Position numbers and translations under genes: made by a program. This document shows positions 28,912 through 37,761 of a DNA stretch of 64,000 bases, piece after piece (position 1 is the stretch's first letter; each line of letters begins with the position of its first letter). The stretch is from Saprospiraceae bacterium. Its GTDB lineage: Bacteria > Bacteroidota > Bacteroidia > Chitinophagales > Saprospiraceae. The notes beneath the pieces were generated by a model. The model searched no databases. It had not been told where the DNA came from and saw only the letters and a program-made list of their open reading frames with translations. The stretch is taken from contig CATQHI010000026.1 in the NCBI GenBank assembly GCA_958295895.1, positions 45,206 to 109,205 on the forward strand. The letters run 5' to 3'.

Positions 28912-29114
28912 ATAGGGCTCACCACAGAGTCCCCCTGAAGGGGGCCACACAGAGGTGTTCACTGAGGTTTCACAGCGCCGTCGGGATATGCGTCATTAGG
29001 GGGAAAGGCCCCTAATGTAAGCCACAGAGGCCAACACCTAGCGGTGCTGCGGGAGGTTACTCTGTGAATACCTCAGTGAAGCCCTCCTTTACCTCCGTGG
29101 TGAACTACCCCTAT
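28912..29114. repeat. MITE-like intergenic repeat, family B copy 1
   Basis: About 200 bases of nested inverted repeats fill the gap between two small genes. TTCACTGAGGT and ACCTCAGTGAA pair across the element. CATTAGGGG/CCCCTAATG (28994-29017) and CCCCCT/AGGGGG form hairpins, and the outer ends are related as imperfect inverted copies (ATAGGG...CACCACAGAG). CAGAGGCCAACACCTAGCGG at 29025 recurs with one change at 51201. No coding content was found. It is probably a non-autonomous mobile or REP-like element. Confidence 0.65.
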
Positions 29115-29151
29115 AACCTAAGCGCGCAGCGCGTGCGAGCACCTTACACCC

Positions 29152-29367
29152 ATGACCCAAACCCACCCAGGCCGCATCATCTTCTACCTCCCCGAGCGGG
29201 GCACCGGCTACCTACGGCTGGAGGGGAGCCGGGAGGAATTCTACTTCCAGCGGCGGCACCTGCGGGGAGTAGACACGGTAAAGAAGGGTGACCTGGTGCG
29301 CTTCGTGCTGCGGGAGGGGCGGCAGGGCTACTACGCGGACGAGATCGAGCCGGCGGGGGTGGGCTAA
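29152..29367 (+). CDS. Small cold-shock-domain-like protein
   Basis: The 71-residue product contains GRIIFYLPERGTGYLRLEGS, EEFYFQRRHLRG and KKGDLVRFVLREGRQGYYAD. The spacing is that of a five-strand OB fold, as in cold-shock proteins (a G-x-I-x-x-F start, F-Y-F nucleic-acid-binding strand and a V-x-F strand). It lacks the classic K-G-F-G-F-I motif, so it is a divergent member. RNA binding is likely but not proven. It overlaps the convergent DUF2461 gene by four bases. Confidence 0.72.
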   Translation: MTQTHPGRIIFYLPERGTGYLRLEGSREEFYFQRRHLRGVDTVKKGDLVRFVLREGRQGYYADEIEPAGVG

Positions 29368-30020
29368 ACCTCCATCGCCCGCTTCAGGTACGCATTGAAG
29401 GGCTGCAGCTCCAGGTAGGCCTGCTCCACCAGGTCGACGAAATCGTCGGCGATGACCTCCTCCTGGGTCACGTCGCGCATGACGGTGAAGTCCTTGCGGC
29501 GCAGTAGCTCGATGTATTCGTGGTCGGCGTCGTAGCCCTGGGGGCTGGTTTTGAGTTTGTTGGGGTCTTTGCTGAGCTCGCCGTAAAAATCCTGGAAGGA
29601 TTTGCTCTGAAGAATACCGAGAAATTTATCGCCGTCGTAGTCGATGGCCCCGCGGATGCTCTTGAGCACCTTATTGTCGGGGTTGTGGAGGCCACCGGCG
29701 ATGAAGGAGTGCTTGGGGGACACGTGGACGTAGATCAGCGGCTCATCCCCACCCCCCGGGTTGAAGCCGAAGTTGTCCTTATACACCGGCCGGTCGGGGT
29801 GGAACTTGCGGTTGTTGTTGATGCGCATCACGGTGTCCCTGGGCGCGATCTTGCCGTAGGTGGGGTCATGCTGTGCCAGCCGATCTAGGAAAAGTTGGAT
29901 TTCGGCGAGCCACTCGTCCTTGGCGGCGTGGTAGTCCTGGCGGTGGGCGTCCATCCACTCCTTGGAGTTATTGGCGGTGAGGTCGCGGAGGAAGGCGTAG
30001 ATCTTGCGTTTGTTGGGCAT
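29364..30020 (-). CDS. DUF2461 family protein
   Basis: The 218-residue protein has the family features AFLRDLTANNSKEWMDAHRQ near the start, then RDTVMRINNNRKFHPDRPVY, KDNFGFNPGGG and YVHVSPKHSFIAGGLHNPDN. DUF2461 (TIGR02453) proteins are common in Bacteroidota; their biochemical role is not established. It has no signal peptide. The end overlaps the cold-shock-like gene by four bases. Confidence 0.88.
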   Translation of the reverse strand: MPNKRKIYAFLRDLTANNSKEWMDAHRQDYHAAKDEWLAEIQLFLDRLAQHDPTYGKIAPRDTVMRINNNRKFHPDRPVYKDNFGFNPGGGDEPLIYVHVSPKHSFIAGGLHNPDNKVLKSIRGAIDYDGDKFLGILQSKSFQDFYGELSKDPNKLKTSPQGYDADHEYIELLRRKDFTVMRDVTQEEVIADDFVDLVEQAYLELQPFNAYLKRAMEV

Positions 30021-30074
30021 GGTAAATAAGGTACGTTCTTCTTTTCCATCGCAACTCTGAGATAGGGGCAGGAG

Positions 30075-30130
30075 TTCTTGCGATCATAATCGCAAAAATA
30101 CCGGTATTTTTGCGATTATGATCGCAAGAA
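30075..30130. promoter_or_regulatory. Perfect 56-bp palindrome covering promoter box and start codon of the ATPase gene
   Basis: Each of the 28 base pairs from 30102/30103 outward to 30075/30130 is complementary, with no loop. The right arm holds TATTTTTG (30105-30112), an exact TAnnTTTG -7 box, and the ATG of the downstream gene at 30118-30120. It can act as a DNA operator or, if transcribed from further upstream, as an RNA hairpin hiding the start codon. The flanking bases (30074 and 30131) do not pair. See findings. Confidence 0.8.
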
Positions 30131-31257
30131 TAATATACTCTACCCTGCAAGACCGGCTTTTTTCCGGGAAGGCGATTGTCTTAACTGGCCCTCGTCAAGT
30201 AGGGAAGACTACACTGATTAGACAACTGACCGAACAGGAAGGTAGGGATACCGTGTGGCTTAACGGGGATGACCCTGAGACACGTAATCTGCTGGCCGAT
30301 GTTAATGTTGCTCTCTGGCGCCGACTGATCGGAGGTGCTTCTATCCTTGTGCTTGATGAGGCGCAACGCATCCCGGACATTGGAATAAAGCTTAAACTGA
30401 TCACCGATCAGCTTTCTCAGGTGCAGCTTATCGTATCCGGTAGTAGCGCATTAGAGCTAGCTGGCGGAATCAGTGAACCCCTTACCGGTAGAATGTGGCA
30501 CTACCATCTTTACCCGCTATCGTTTGCAGAGCTAGAAAACGAGAACGGGCTAGCGGCGGAACATGGACAGCTAGCTACTCGATTGGTGTATGGTTACTAC
30601 CCAGATGTAGTCACTCATTCGCCCGACGAGCGCGAGTTGCTTGCTGGACTGACGGATAACTATCTGTTCAAGGACGTACTGAGCTACGGAGGCATCCGTA
30701 AACCCGAGAAACTAGTAAAACTGCTGCAGGCGTTGGCCTATCAGCTAGGGAGTGAGGTGTCTTACCACGAATTAGGGCAGATCGTAGACCTCGACAACCA
30801 GACGGTAGAAAGCTATATCCAACTCCTGGAGCGTGCCTTTGTTATCTACCGGCTTCCGCCCCTGAGCCGTAACCTACGCAAAGAGCTGAAGACTAAACGT
30901 AAGATTTACTTCTACGATAATGGTATTCGGAATGCTATCATTTCACAATTTCAACCCTTTGACCTACGGCAGGATAAGGGGCCGCTATGGGAAAACTTCC
31001 TGCTGACCGAGCGCCTTAAGACATTACACTACAACCGCCTGTACGCTAATCGCTTTTTTTGGCGCACCAAAGACGGCCAGGAAATCGACTACGTAGAAGA
31101 GCGAGATGGTTGCATGTGGGCCTATGAGTTTAAGTGGAGCCCTAAGCGACAAGCTACCTTTTCCGCCTCATTCCTAAATGCCTACCCGGAGCACGCCACC
31201 CGAACAATCAACCCTACTAACTATTTCGATTTCCTCAGCCCTCATCCTGAAGATTAG
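30118..31257 (+). CDS. ATPase of the AAA_14/DUF4143 family, copy 1
   Basis: This 379-residue protein has a Walker A motif GPRQVGKTTLIRQL (residues 22-35), a Walker B ASILVLDEAQRI, and a sensor SGSSALEL. A winged-helix segment (YHELGQIVDLDNQTVESYIQ) follows near residue 225. The C-terminal DUF4143 domain ends in GQEIDYV and AYEFKW, resembling a PD-(D/E)xK nuclease core. The family is widespread and of unknown function. GC content is lower than in the neighbours. Its start codon is inside the 56-bp palindrome. A distant paralog is at 61613. Confidence 0.87.
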   Translation: MIARIIYSTLQDRLFSGKAIVLTGPRQVGKTTLIRQLTEQEGRDTVWLNGDDPETRNLLADVNVALWRRLIGGASILVLDEAQRIPDIGIKLKLITDQLSQVQLIVSGSSALELAGGISEPLTGRMWHYHLYPLSFAELENENGLAAEHGQLATRLVYGYYPDVVTHSPDERELLAGLTDNYLFKDVLSYGGIRKPEKLVKLLQALAYQLGSEVSYHELGQIVDLDNQTVESYIQLLERAFVIYRLPPLSRNLRKELKTKRKIYFYDNGIRNAIISQFQPFDLRQDKGPLWENFLLTERLKTLHYNRLYANRFFWRTKDGQEIDYVEERDGCMWAYEFKWSPKRQATFSASFLNAYPEHATRTINPTNYFDFLSPHPED

Positions 31258-31295
31258 CCACCTTTCTTAGCCCACAATTTGTTTTAAATCCGCCG

Positions 31296-31303
31296 TACCT
31301 TTA
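31296..31303 (+). promoter_or_regulatory. -7 promoter box of uvrA (TACCTTTA)
   Basis: TACCTTTA ends six bases before the uvrA ATG, consistent with a leaderless start. TTTG at 31278-31281 is upstream but at a shorter spacing than the usual -33 element. Confidence 0.5.
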
Positions 31304-31309
31304 CTGCTT

Positions 31310-34207
31310 ATGCCCCCTTCCACGTCCACCGCACCGGCGGCCCCGCCCCAGATCACGCCGGAGCTTCCCCACACCGAGCGCTTCATCACCGTCACGGGCG
31401 CCAAGGAGCACAACCTGCAGGACATCAGCGTGGAACTACCACGCAATGAGCTGGTCGTAATCACCGGACTGAGTGGAAGCGGCAAGTCGAGCCTGGCCTT
31501 CGATACGATCTATGCGGAGGGCCAGCGGCGGTACATGGAGACGTTTTCGAGCTACGCCCGGCAGTTTATGGGCACCATGGAGCGGCCCGACGTGGAGCAG
31601 ATCACCGGCCTGAGCCCCGTGATTTCCATCGAGCAGAAGACGACGAACCGGAGCCCGCGCAGCACGGTGGGCACGGTGACCGAGATCTATGACTTTCTGC
31701 GCCTGCTCTACGCCCGCGCCGGTACCGCCTATAGCTACGTGAGCGGCAAACCCATGCTGCGGTACACCGAGGAGCAGATGCTGGACCAGATCGCCAGCAA
31801 CTACGACGGCCGCAAGATCGTCGTGTTGGCCCCACTGATTCGTGGACGGAAGGGCCACTATCGCGAGCTCTTCGACCAGGTGCGCAAGCAGGGCTACGTG
31901 AAGGTGCGGGTGGACGGCGAGATTCAGGACCTGACCGAGGGCATGCAGGTGAGCCGCTATAAGGTGCACGACATCGAGCTGGTGATCGACCGCATCAGGA
32001 TGAGTGACGAGCGGCTCGATCGGCTGCGGCAGGCCGTGGCTACCTCCCTGAAACTAGGCGAGGGGCTGGTCTTTATCCAGGATGCGGAGACGAATGAGGT
32101 CGCACCGTTTTCGAAGAACCTCATGGACGCCGAGAACGGCATCAGCTACGAGGAGCCGAGCCCGAATACCTTCAGTTTTAACTCACCCTACGGCTACTGT
32201 CCGACCTGCAAGGGGCTGGGGCAGGTGAATAGTCCGGATATCACCAAGATCATCCCCGACCGTTCGGTGAGCATCAATAAGGGGGGACTGGTGCCGCTGG
32301 GGGATAGCCGGGACAATACCACCTTCAAGCAAATCAAGGCAATCGCCAAGGTGGAGAAATTCAAGCTCAGCGACCCGATTGAGAAGATACCGGCCGGGGC
32401 CCTCGACGTGATTCTTTACGGCCGTAAGACGAGTGGGAAGAAGAAAAGCAAATACGACAAGAGCGCCCACGATATGGTGTGGGACGTGGAGCAGAACGGC
32501 CTGGTGAACATGATCGTACGCTGGTACGAGGAGACGACCAGCGAGCGCATCCGGACGTGGGCCGAGGAGTTCATGACCATCGACACCTGTCCGGACTGCG
32601 AGGGAGCCCGCCTGCGCCAGGAGGCCCGCTACTACAAGATCAAGGATAAGACCATCAGCGATCTGGCCCGCATGGACCTCGGCGAGCTCGGTACCTGGAT
32701 GGAAACGGCCGAGGAGGGCATGGACGAGCGGACTACGCTGATCGCTACGGACATCCTGAAGGAGATCCGCTTCCGGTTGCAGTTTTTACTACATGTGGGG
32801 TTGGGCTACCTGAGTCTGGACCGGCCAGGACGTACCCTCTCCGGTGGCGAGGCCCAGCGTATTCGACTTGCTACGCAGATCGGTAGTCAGCTTACCGGTA
32901 TCACCTATATCCTGGATGAGCCGAGTATCGGACTGCACCAGCGCGATAATCAGCGGCTGATCCGGGCGCTGCGCGATCTGACCGACATCGGCAACACCGT
33001 ACTGGTGGTGGAGCACGACCGCGACATCATGATGGCCAGCGACTACCTGCTCGACCTGGGCCCCGGCGCGGGTCGGCTGGGCGGTGAGGTGGTGACGGCC
33101 GGCAAACCTGCGGACTTTCTCAAGGACGAACATGCCGGTAGCATCACCAGCGATTACCTGGCCGGTAGGCGGCGGATCGAGCTGCCCGAAAAGCGGCGCA
33201 AGGGCAACGGCAAGTTCCTGACCCTGAAGGGGGCCAGCGGCAACAACCTCACCGGGGTGGACATCAAGATCCCCCTGGGTACCCTGACCTGCGTGACGGG
33301 GGTATCGGGCAGTGGGAAGTCTACGCTGATCAACGAGACGCTTTACCCTATCCTGCGGCAGCACTTTTACAATAGCGTCAAGAAGCCGATGCCGTACTCG
33401 CGGGTGTACGGGCTACAGAACATCGACAAGGTCATCGATATCGACCAGTCGCCGATCGGGCGTACGCCGCGGTCGAATCCGGCGACCTACACGGGGGTGT
33501 TTACTGATATCCGCCAGCTCTTCACGAAGCTACCCGAGGCGATGATCCGGGGCTATAAGCCGGGCCGCTTCAGTTTCAACGTGAAGGGGGGGCGCTGCGA
33601 GGTCTGCAAGGGCAGTGGTATGCGCACCATCGAGATGAACTTCCTGCCTGACGTGGAGGTGGAGTGCGAGAACTGCCAGGGCATGCGCTTCAATCGGGAG
33701 ACGCTGGAGATCCTGTACAAGGGCAAGAGCATCACCGACGTGCTGAACATGAGCGTGGCCGAGGCAGCGGACTTCTTCCAGCCCATCCCGAAGATCTACC
33801 GCCGCATGAAGACGCTCAAGGACGTGGGGCTGGGCTACATCACCCTGGGGCAGCGGGCCACTACCCTCTCCGGGGGCGAGGCGCAGCGGGTAAAGCTAGC
33901 CGAGGAGCTCAGTAAGCGGGATACGGGGCAGACGGTGTACATCCTCGACGAGCCCACCACGGGGCTACACTTCGAAGACATCAAGTACCTACTACGGGTG
34001 CTGCAGAAGCTGGTCGACAAGGGCAACACCGTCATCGTGATCGAGCACACCATGGACGTGATCAAGGTAGCCGACTACTTGATTGACATGGGCCCGGAGG
34101 GTGGCCGGGGCGGTGGCCGGGTGGTGGCAATGGGCACGCCGGAGCAGGTGGCGGAGGTGGAAGAGAGCCATACGGGGCGGTTTTTACTTGAGGAGTTAGG
34201 GCACTAA
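31310..34207 (+). CDS. uvrA: Excinuclease ABC subunit A
   Basis: The 965-residue protein recognises DNA lesions in nucleotide excision repair with UvrB. It has two ABC ATPase modules: [20 protein letters not shown] near residue 45 and [20 protein letters not shown] near 662, each with a signature ([13 protein letters not shown] and [13 protein letters not shown]). Zinc-binding pairs are CPTCKG, CPDCEG and CEVCKGSG with CENCQG. A Pro/Ala-rich N-terminal extension of about 20 residues contains one copy of the GC-rich 18-base motif at 31331. Confidence 0.96.
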   Translation: MPPSTSTAPAAPPQITPELPHTERFITVTGAKEHNLQDISVELPRNELVVITGLSGSGKSSLAFDTIYAEGQRRYMETFSSYARQFMGTMERPDVEQITGLSPVISIEQKTTNRSPRSTVGTVTEIYDFLRLLYARAGTAYSYVSGKPMLRYTEEQMLDQIASNYDGRKIVVLAPLIRGRKGHYRELFDQVRKQGYVKVRVDGEIQDLTEGMQVSRYKVHDIELVIDRIRMSDERLDRLRQAVATSLKLGEGLVFIQDAETNEVAPFSKNLMDAENGISYEEPSPNTFSFNSPYGYCPTCKGLGQVNSPDITKIIPDRSVSINKGGLVPLGDSRDNTTFKQIKAIAKVEKFKLSDPIEKIPAGALDVILYGRKTSGKKKSKYDKSAHDMVWDVEQNGLVNMIVRWYEETTSERIRTWAEEFMTIDTCPDCEGARLRQEARYYKIKDKTISDLARMDLGELGTWMETAEEGMDERTTLIATDILKEIRFRLQFLLHVGLGYLSLDRPGRTLSGGEAQRIRLATQIGSQLTGITYILDEPSIGLHQRDNQRLIRALRDLTDIGNTVLVVEHDRDIMMASDYLLDLGPGAGRLGGEVVTAGKPADFLKDEHAGSITSDYLAGRRRIELPEKRRKGNGKFLTLKGASGNNLTGVDIKIPLGTLTCVTGVSGSGKSTLINETLYPILRQHFYNSVKKPMPYSRVYGLQNIDKVIDIDQSPIGRTPRSNPATYTGVFTDIRQLFTKLPEAMIRGYKPGRFSFNVKGGRCEVCKGSGMRTIEMNFLPDVEVECENCQGMRFNRETLEILYKGKSITDVLNMSVAEAADFFQPIPKIYRRMKTLKDVGLGYITLGQRATTLSGGEAQRVKLAEELSKRDTGQTVYILDEPTTGLHFEDIKYLLRVLQKLVDKGNTVIVIEHTMDVIKVADYLIDMGPEGGRGGGRVVAMGTPEQVAEVEESHTGRFLLEELGH

Positions 34208-34232
34208 AATTGGTGAACCGGCTAGCTACGGC

Positions 34233-34240
34233 TAGCTTTA
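34233..34240 (+). promoter_or_regulatory. -7 promoter box of the phytochrome-like kinase gene (TAGCTTTA)
   Basis: TAGCTTTA ends seven bases before the ATG at 34248 and 26 bases after the uvrA stop codon. Spacing fits the leaderless class. Confidence 0.45.
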
Positions 34241-34247
34241 CGCTCCT

Positions 34248-36419
34248 ATGAAAGCGCATTTGAACTCGGTGGTGGAGGTACAGCCCCACGCGATGGTGCT
34301 GGTCGTCGACCGGGCCACCTTTACCCTTACTGCGGTAAGCGACAATACCGAGCACTGCGGTTGGAAGTCGCCGACCGAGCTGATCGGCACCAATTTGCGC
34401 GACTATTTCCGCGAGGCTACCTGCGCATTGATCTTAAAGCGCGGAGAGGGAGCGGAGCCCGGAGTAGTTAAGCCCGAGCAGCTTCCCGAAACGATTATGG
34501 GCGAGTACCAACTCATCGTCCATGCCTTCGCCGAGGAGTTGGTATTGGAACTAGAGCGCGTCAGCAACTGGCCGCACCCGGACGACTACGCCGCCCGGCT
34601 ACACAACTTCACCCGCCAACTCGAGGATGCCCCCACCGTCAATGTGCTGATGCAACGGCTCTGCGATGGGCTGCTACACCACCTGGACTTCGACCGGGTC
34701 ATTGTGCTACAGTTCGATCAGCAGTACAACGGACTGGTGACCCACCAGGCACGTACTGGAGACATACCGGACTGGCTCGGGGTACACTTTACCCAGGAGG
34801 ACGTACCGGCTACGGCACGCTACAACCAACTGGTGGAAACCACCCACCACTTTGCCAACGTGGCGGCCCCCCTGCGGGAGATCATGGGGAGCTACGGGCC
34901 GGCTAGTCGCGAGATCCTGCGTCGCCACTTAGGCTGTCGGGCACCCAATGCCAATTGGATACAGTTTTTGCAGGATAGCCAGCTAAGCTGTCTAGGCTAT
35001 CTGTCACTAGTCGTCGGGGGCGCGCTGTACGGCTCCATCTACTACCACAACCGGGAGCCGGTATACCTCGACTACCAGATGCGGACCTTTCTGGCGGTAG
35101 TGGGGCGAGTAGCCCAGCAGAAACTAGCCTACCACATCTATTCCCGCACCCTGCGCCTGCGCCAAGCGGCCAACGTGGTGCGTGACCGGCTCCAGGAATA
35201 TATCGTCGATTCCGATAACCTGGCTACCGGACTGACGGGGGGCAGCACGACCGTAGTAGACCTGATCGAGGATACCCACGGCGTGGCCATCTGCTCCGAC
35301 GGAGATCTTACGCTTTTCGGCACCACCCCCAATCAGGTGCAGGTCAACGAAGTAGTGAGGTGGATGATCGGCGAACACGGCAACGAGGAGCTTTACCACA
35401 CCGATAAGCTAGCGCTGCTCAACCCACCCGCCCGTGCCTACGCCGAGCTTGCCTCCGGTATCCTCTTTTTACCGCTGGATATAGAGGCCAACCAGTGGAT
35501 CATGTGGTTTAAGCCCGAGGTGGTGCAGACCGTCACCTACGGAAGCGCGGCGGCCGAGGAGGAAGACCTCGAGACCCAGAGCAGTCGCCGCTTCTACGTC
35601 CACGACGATACCCGCCACGGCTACTCCCTGCCCTGGACCACGGACGACATCGGCACCGCCGAGGCCCTACAGGTGTTTCTCCAGGAAGTCGTCATGCAGC
35701 GCTACGCCCGCGCCAAGCGCAACAACGAGTTGCTACAGCAGGCCTACGAGGACCTGGAGGTGTTCAGCTATACGGTGGGCCACGATCTGCGGGCGCCGCT
35801 ACGGGGCATCGCCAGTTTCGCCGAGATCTTACAGGAGGATTTTGGGGAGGCGCTGGGCGAGGAAGGCCTAAGTCACCTCCAGCACATCCAACGGAATGCC
35901 GAGCGGATGCGGGAGTTCATGACCGACCTGCTGGTGCTGAGCCGGCTCGACCGGGCGGCAATCATTGTCAATAGTCTCTCCGTCAGCGAACTCGTGGACC
36001 GGGTACTACAGGACCGTACCACTTCCGAGGAGCGCCGCTATCGCTGTAGTGTGCAGGAGGATATGCCGGCCATCCGCGGGGACAAGAACCAGCTCATTAC
36101 GGTCTTCACTAATCTACTCTCGAACGCCATTAAGTATTCCTCCCAGGAAACCGCCCCGGAGATATCGGTAGGCCATACCGGTGAATACCGCAACGGCCAG
36201 CCGGTCTTTTTCGTGGGCGATAACGGCATCGGTATTGCTGCCGACCAGCAAAACCGCATCTTCGACCTATTTACCCGCTCGACCGACGTGGAGGAATTTA
36301 CGGGCAGCGGTATTGGGCTAGCGCTGGTACGACGCATCCTCAACTTTCACGAGGGCAAGATCTGGCTGGAGAGCGTGGTGGGTGAGGGGACGACTTTTTA
36401 CTTCTATACCGGGGTCTAG
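34248..36419 (+). CDS. Phytochrome-like sensor histidine kinase without chromophore attachment residues
   Basis: The 723-residue protein has the bacteriophytochrome order PAS (about 5-115), GAF (125-300), PHY (305-490), HisKA and HATPase. The PHY domain shows MWFKPEVVQTVTYGS and HGYSLPWTTDDIGTAE; the kinase has the phospho-His in VGHDLRAPL and GDNGIGI. The N-terminus begins MKAHLNSVVEVQPHAMVL, with no Cys where biliverdin attaches in bacterial phytochromes. In the GAF domain the plant-type site reads RAPNANWIQFLQ, so Cys and the adjacent His are also absent. The cytoplasmic sensor has probably lost covalent bilin binding. No partner response regulator is adjacent. Confidence 0.88.
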   Translation: MKAHLNSVVEVQPHAMVLVVDRATFTLTAVSDNTEHCGWKSPTELIGTNLRDYFREATCALILKRGEGAEPGVVKPEQLPETIMGEYQLIVHAFAEELVLELERVSNWPHPDDYAARLHNFTRQLEDAPTVNVLMQRLCDGLLHHLDFDRVIVLQFDQQYNGLVTHQARTGDIPDWLGVHFTQEDVPATARYNQLVETTHHFANVAAPLREIMGSYGPASREILRRHLGCRAPNANWIQFLQDSQLSCLGYLSLVVGGALYGSIYYHNREPVYLDYQMRTFLAVVGRVAQQKLAYHIYSRTLRLRQAANVVRDRLQEYIVDSDNLATGLTGGSTTVVDLIEDTHGVAICSDGDLTLFGTTPNQVQVNEVVRWMIGEHGNEELYHTDKLALLNPPARAYAELASGILFLPLDIEANQWIMWFKPEVVQTVTYGSAAAEEEDLETQSSRRFYVHDDTRHGYSLPWTTDDIGTAEALQVFLQEVVMQRYARAKRNNELLQQAYEDLEVFSYTVGHDLRAPLRGIASFAEILQEDFGEALGEEGLSHLQHIQRNAERMREFMTDLLVLSRLDRAAIIVNSLSVSELVDRVLQDRTTSEERRYRCSVQEDMPAIRGDKNQLITVFTNLLSNAIKYSSQETAPEISVGHTGEYRNGQPVFFVGDNGIGIAADQQNRIFDLFTRSTDVEEFTGSGIGLALVRRILNFHEGKIWLESVVGEGTTFYFYTGV

Positions 36420-36423
36420 GAGT

Positions 36424-37344
36424 CTAGGCAAACTCTAGCTGCTCCAGATATTCGGCACCGGCGCGGGCGCTCTTCAGCGGGGTGGAGTTCTCGTAGTTTT
36501 CCTGCTCCAGAATGTAGTACTCCATACCCTGCTCTTCGGCTACTTTCAGAATGGCGGGGAAATCGATGCTGCCCTCCCCCAGGTTCACGCTGGCCTCGTG
36601 GTCTTCGAGGGGGGCGCCTTTCTTACGGTCCTTGACGTGGCAGAGCCGCCACTTACCGGGGTAGCGGTTGAGCCACTCGATGGGGTCTGCGCCGCCGGTG
36701 ACGACCCAGTAGATGTCCATTTCGTAGTCGACGGTATCGTCAGTGTGGTCCATCAGGTAGGCCTGCCCCACCACCCCACCCGACTCCTCGAAGCTGTAGG
36801 CGTGGTTGTGGTAGGCGAAGCGGATACCGGCATCGCGGCAGGTCTTGCCGGCGGCGTTGAATTGTTCTACGATCTTCTGCCAGCCAGCCTCTCCATCTTG
36901 CTGTCCAATGTACGCACACAGGGCGTATTCGGTACCGATGCTGGCGAGCTCGGCGGCCTTCTCGGCTAGGTTCTCGTTGATATTTACGTGGCAACTCACC
37001 ATGGTGAGGCCTAGCTCGTCGCAGTAGTCCTTCCACTCCTGGGCGGTCATGCCCCAGAACATCCCCTGGTCACCTTCGTAGCCCTCGATTTGAGTGTAGC
37101 CCATATCGGCTACCTGTTTGAGCGTACCCTTGGGATCGCCAGGTAGCATATCGCGTAGGGTGTAGAGCTGGAGGCCGAAGCTGGATAGGCTACCGGTGGG
37201 CGCGGGTGCGGCGTCCGTGGTAGCGGCTTCGGCGGCGTCTCCCTGGGCGTTAGCGCTTTCCCCGCAGCTCAGCAGGGGCAGGAGGACGGCGCTGGCGGAG
37301 AGGCTGCCGGCGGTGCGAAGGAAGGTGCGGCGGGTGTGGGTCAT
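36424..37344 (-). CDS. Sugar phosphate isomerase/epimerase-like lipoprotein
   Basis: The 306-residue protein has a twin-arginine signal (RRTFLRTAGSLSASAVLL) leading into a lipobox, LLSCGES. An AP-endonuclease-2/xylose-isomerase TIM barrel follows: LQLYTLRDML, a metal-site Glu in YTQIEGYEG, MVSCHVNIN, FAYHNHAYSFEE, YEMDIYWVV and LCHVKDRK. Secreted members of this family in Bacteroidota often act on 3-keto-sugars. It is exported folded by the Tat system. It converges with the histidine kinase, four bases apart. Confidence 0.9.
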   Translation of the reverse strand: MTHTRRTFLRTAGSLSASAVLLPLLSCGESANAQGDAAEAATTDAAPAPTGSLSSFGLQLYTLRDMLPGDPKGTLKQVADMGYTQIEGYEGDQGMFWGMTAQEWKDYCDELGLTMVSCHVNINENLAEKAAELASIGTEYALCAYIGQQDGEAGWQKIVEQFNAAGKTCRDAGIRFAYHNHAYSFEESGGVVGQAYLMDHTDDTVDYEMDIYWVVTGGADPIEWLNRYPGKWRLCHVKDRKKGAPLEDHEASVNLGEGSIDFPAILKVAEEQGMEYYILEQENYENSTPLKSARAGAEYLEQLEFA

Positions 37345-37399
37345 GAGCGTGGCGAGCTGGTAATTGTGCGGTTAATGTAGGGGAAAAATGGGAGATGCA

Positions 37400-37450
37400 G
37401 TACAATGCTGCCTCCGGCAGCGCCAGCAACATGCAGCCTCCGGCTGCGCT
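37400..37450. repeat. Structured intergenic repeat, family A copy 2
   Basis: GTACAATGCTGCCTC at 37400-37414 is identical to the reversed right end of the copy at 6644-6744. Two near-identical hairpins follow, GCTGCCTCCGGCAGC (37407-37421) and GCAGCCTCCGGCTGC (37433-37447). The element lies between divergent genes, about 55 bases from the start of each. Confidence 0.65.
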
Positions 37451-37509
37451 AGAAATGTTCGCGGGGAGGAGCGGGACCGTATCTTCCCCAACCACCAACC
37501 CCCCCCACC

Positions 37510-37743
37510 ATGCCCCTACAACTCCTCATCACCGTCACCAATGATCATAAGGACAATACCCCGGCTGTAGCCGACCGGCTCAAAAAACTCGGCCTAAAAG
37601 TAGACAGCGTCATGCCCATTGGTGTCATCAGCGGCAGGGCGGAGGCCAAAGACCTTGCGCGGCTACGCAGCTGCCCCGGCGTCGCGACGGTAGACGAAGA
37701 CACCCCGGTAAACATCCCCCCACCGGATAGTCCGATCCAGTAA
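37510..37743 (+). CDS. Small protein with inhibitor-I9-like fold, unknown
   Basis: The 77-residue product begins MPLQLLITVTNDHKDNTPAV and continues VADRLKKLGLKVDSVMP and LRSCPGVATVDED. This is a ferredoxin-like pattern with the V-x-x-V-E-x-D ending of subtilisin propeptides (inhibitor I9). No protease is adjacent. Short proteins like this are sometimes labelled ketohydroxyglutarate aldolase, which the sequence does not support. It lies 18 bases upstream of an oxidoreductase gene on the same strand. Confidence 0.65.
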   Translation: MPLQLLITVTNDHKDNTPAVADRLKKLGLKVDSVMPIGVISGRAEAKDLARLRSCPGVATVDEDTPVNIPPPDSPIQ

Positions 37744-37761
37744 GCTCACTTCGCAATTCCC

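Noticed and set aside
28912..29114. Possible CRISPR array
   Set aside because: The short repeats are inverted and unequal, with no regular spacing, no unique spacers and no cas genes nearby.
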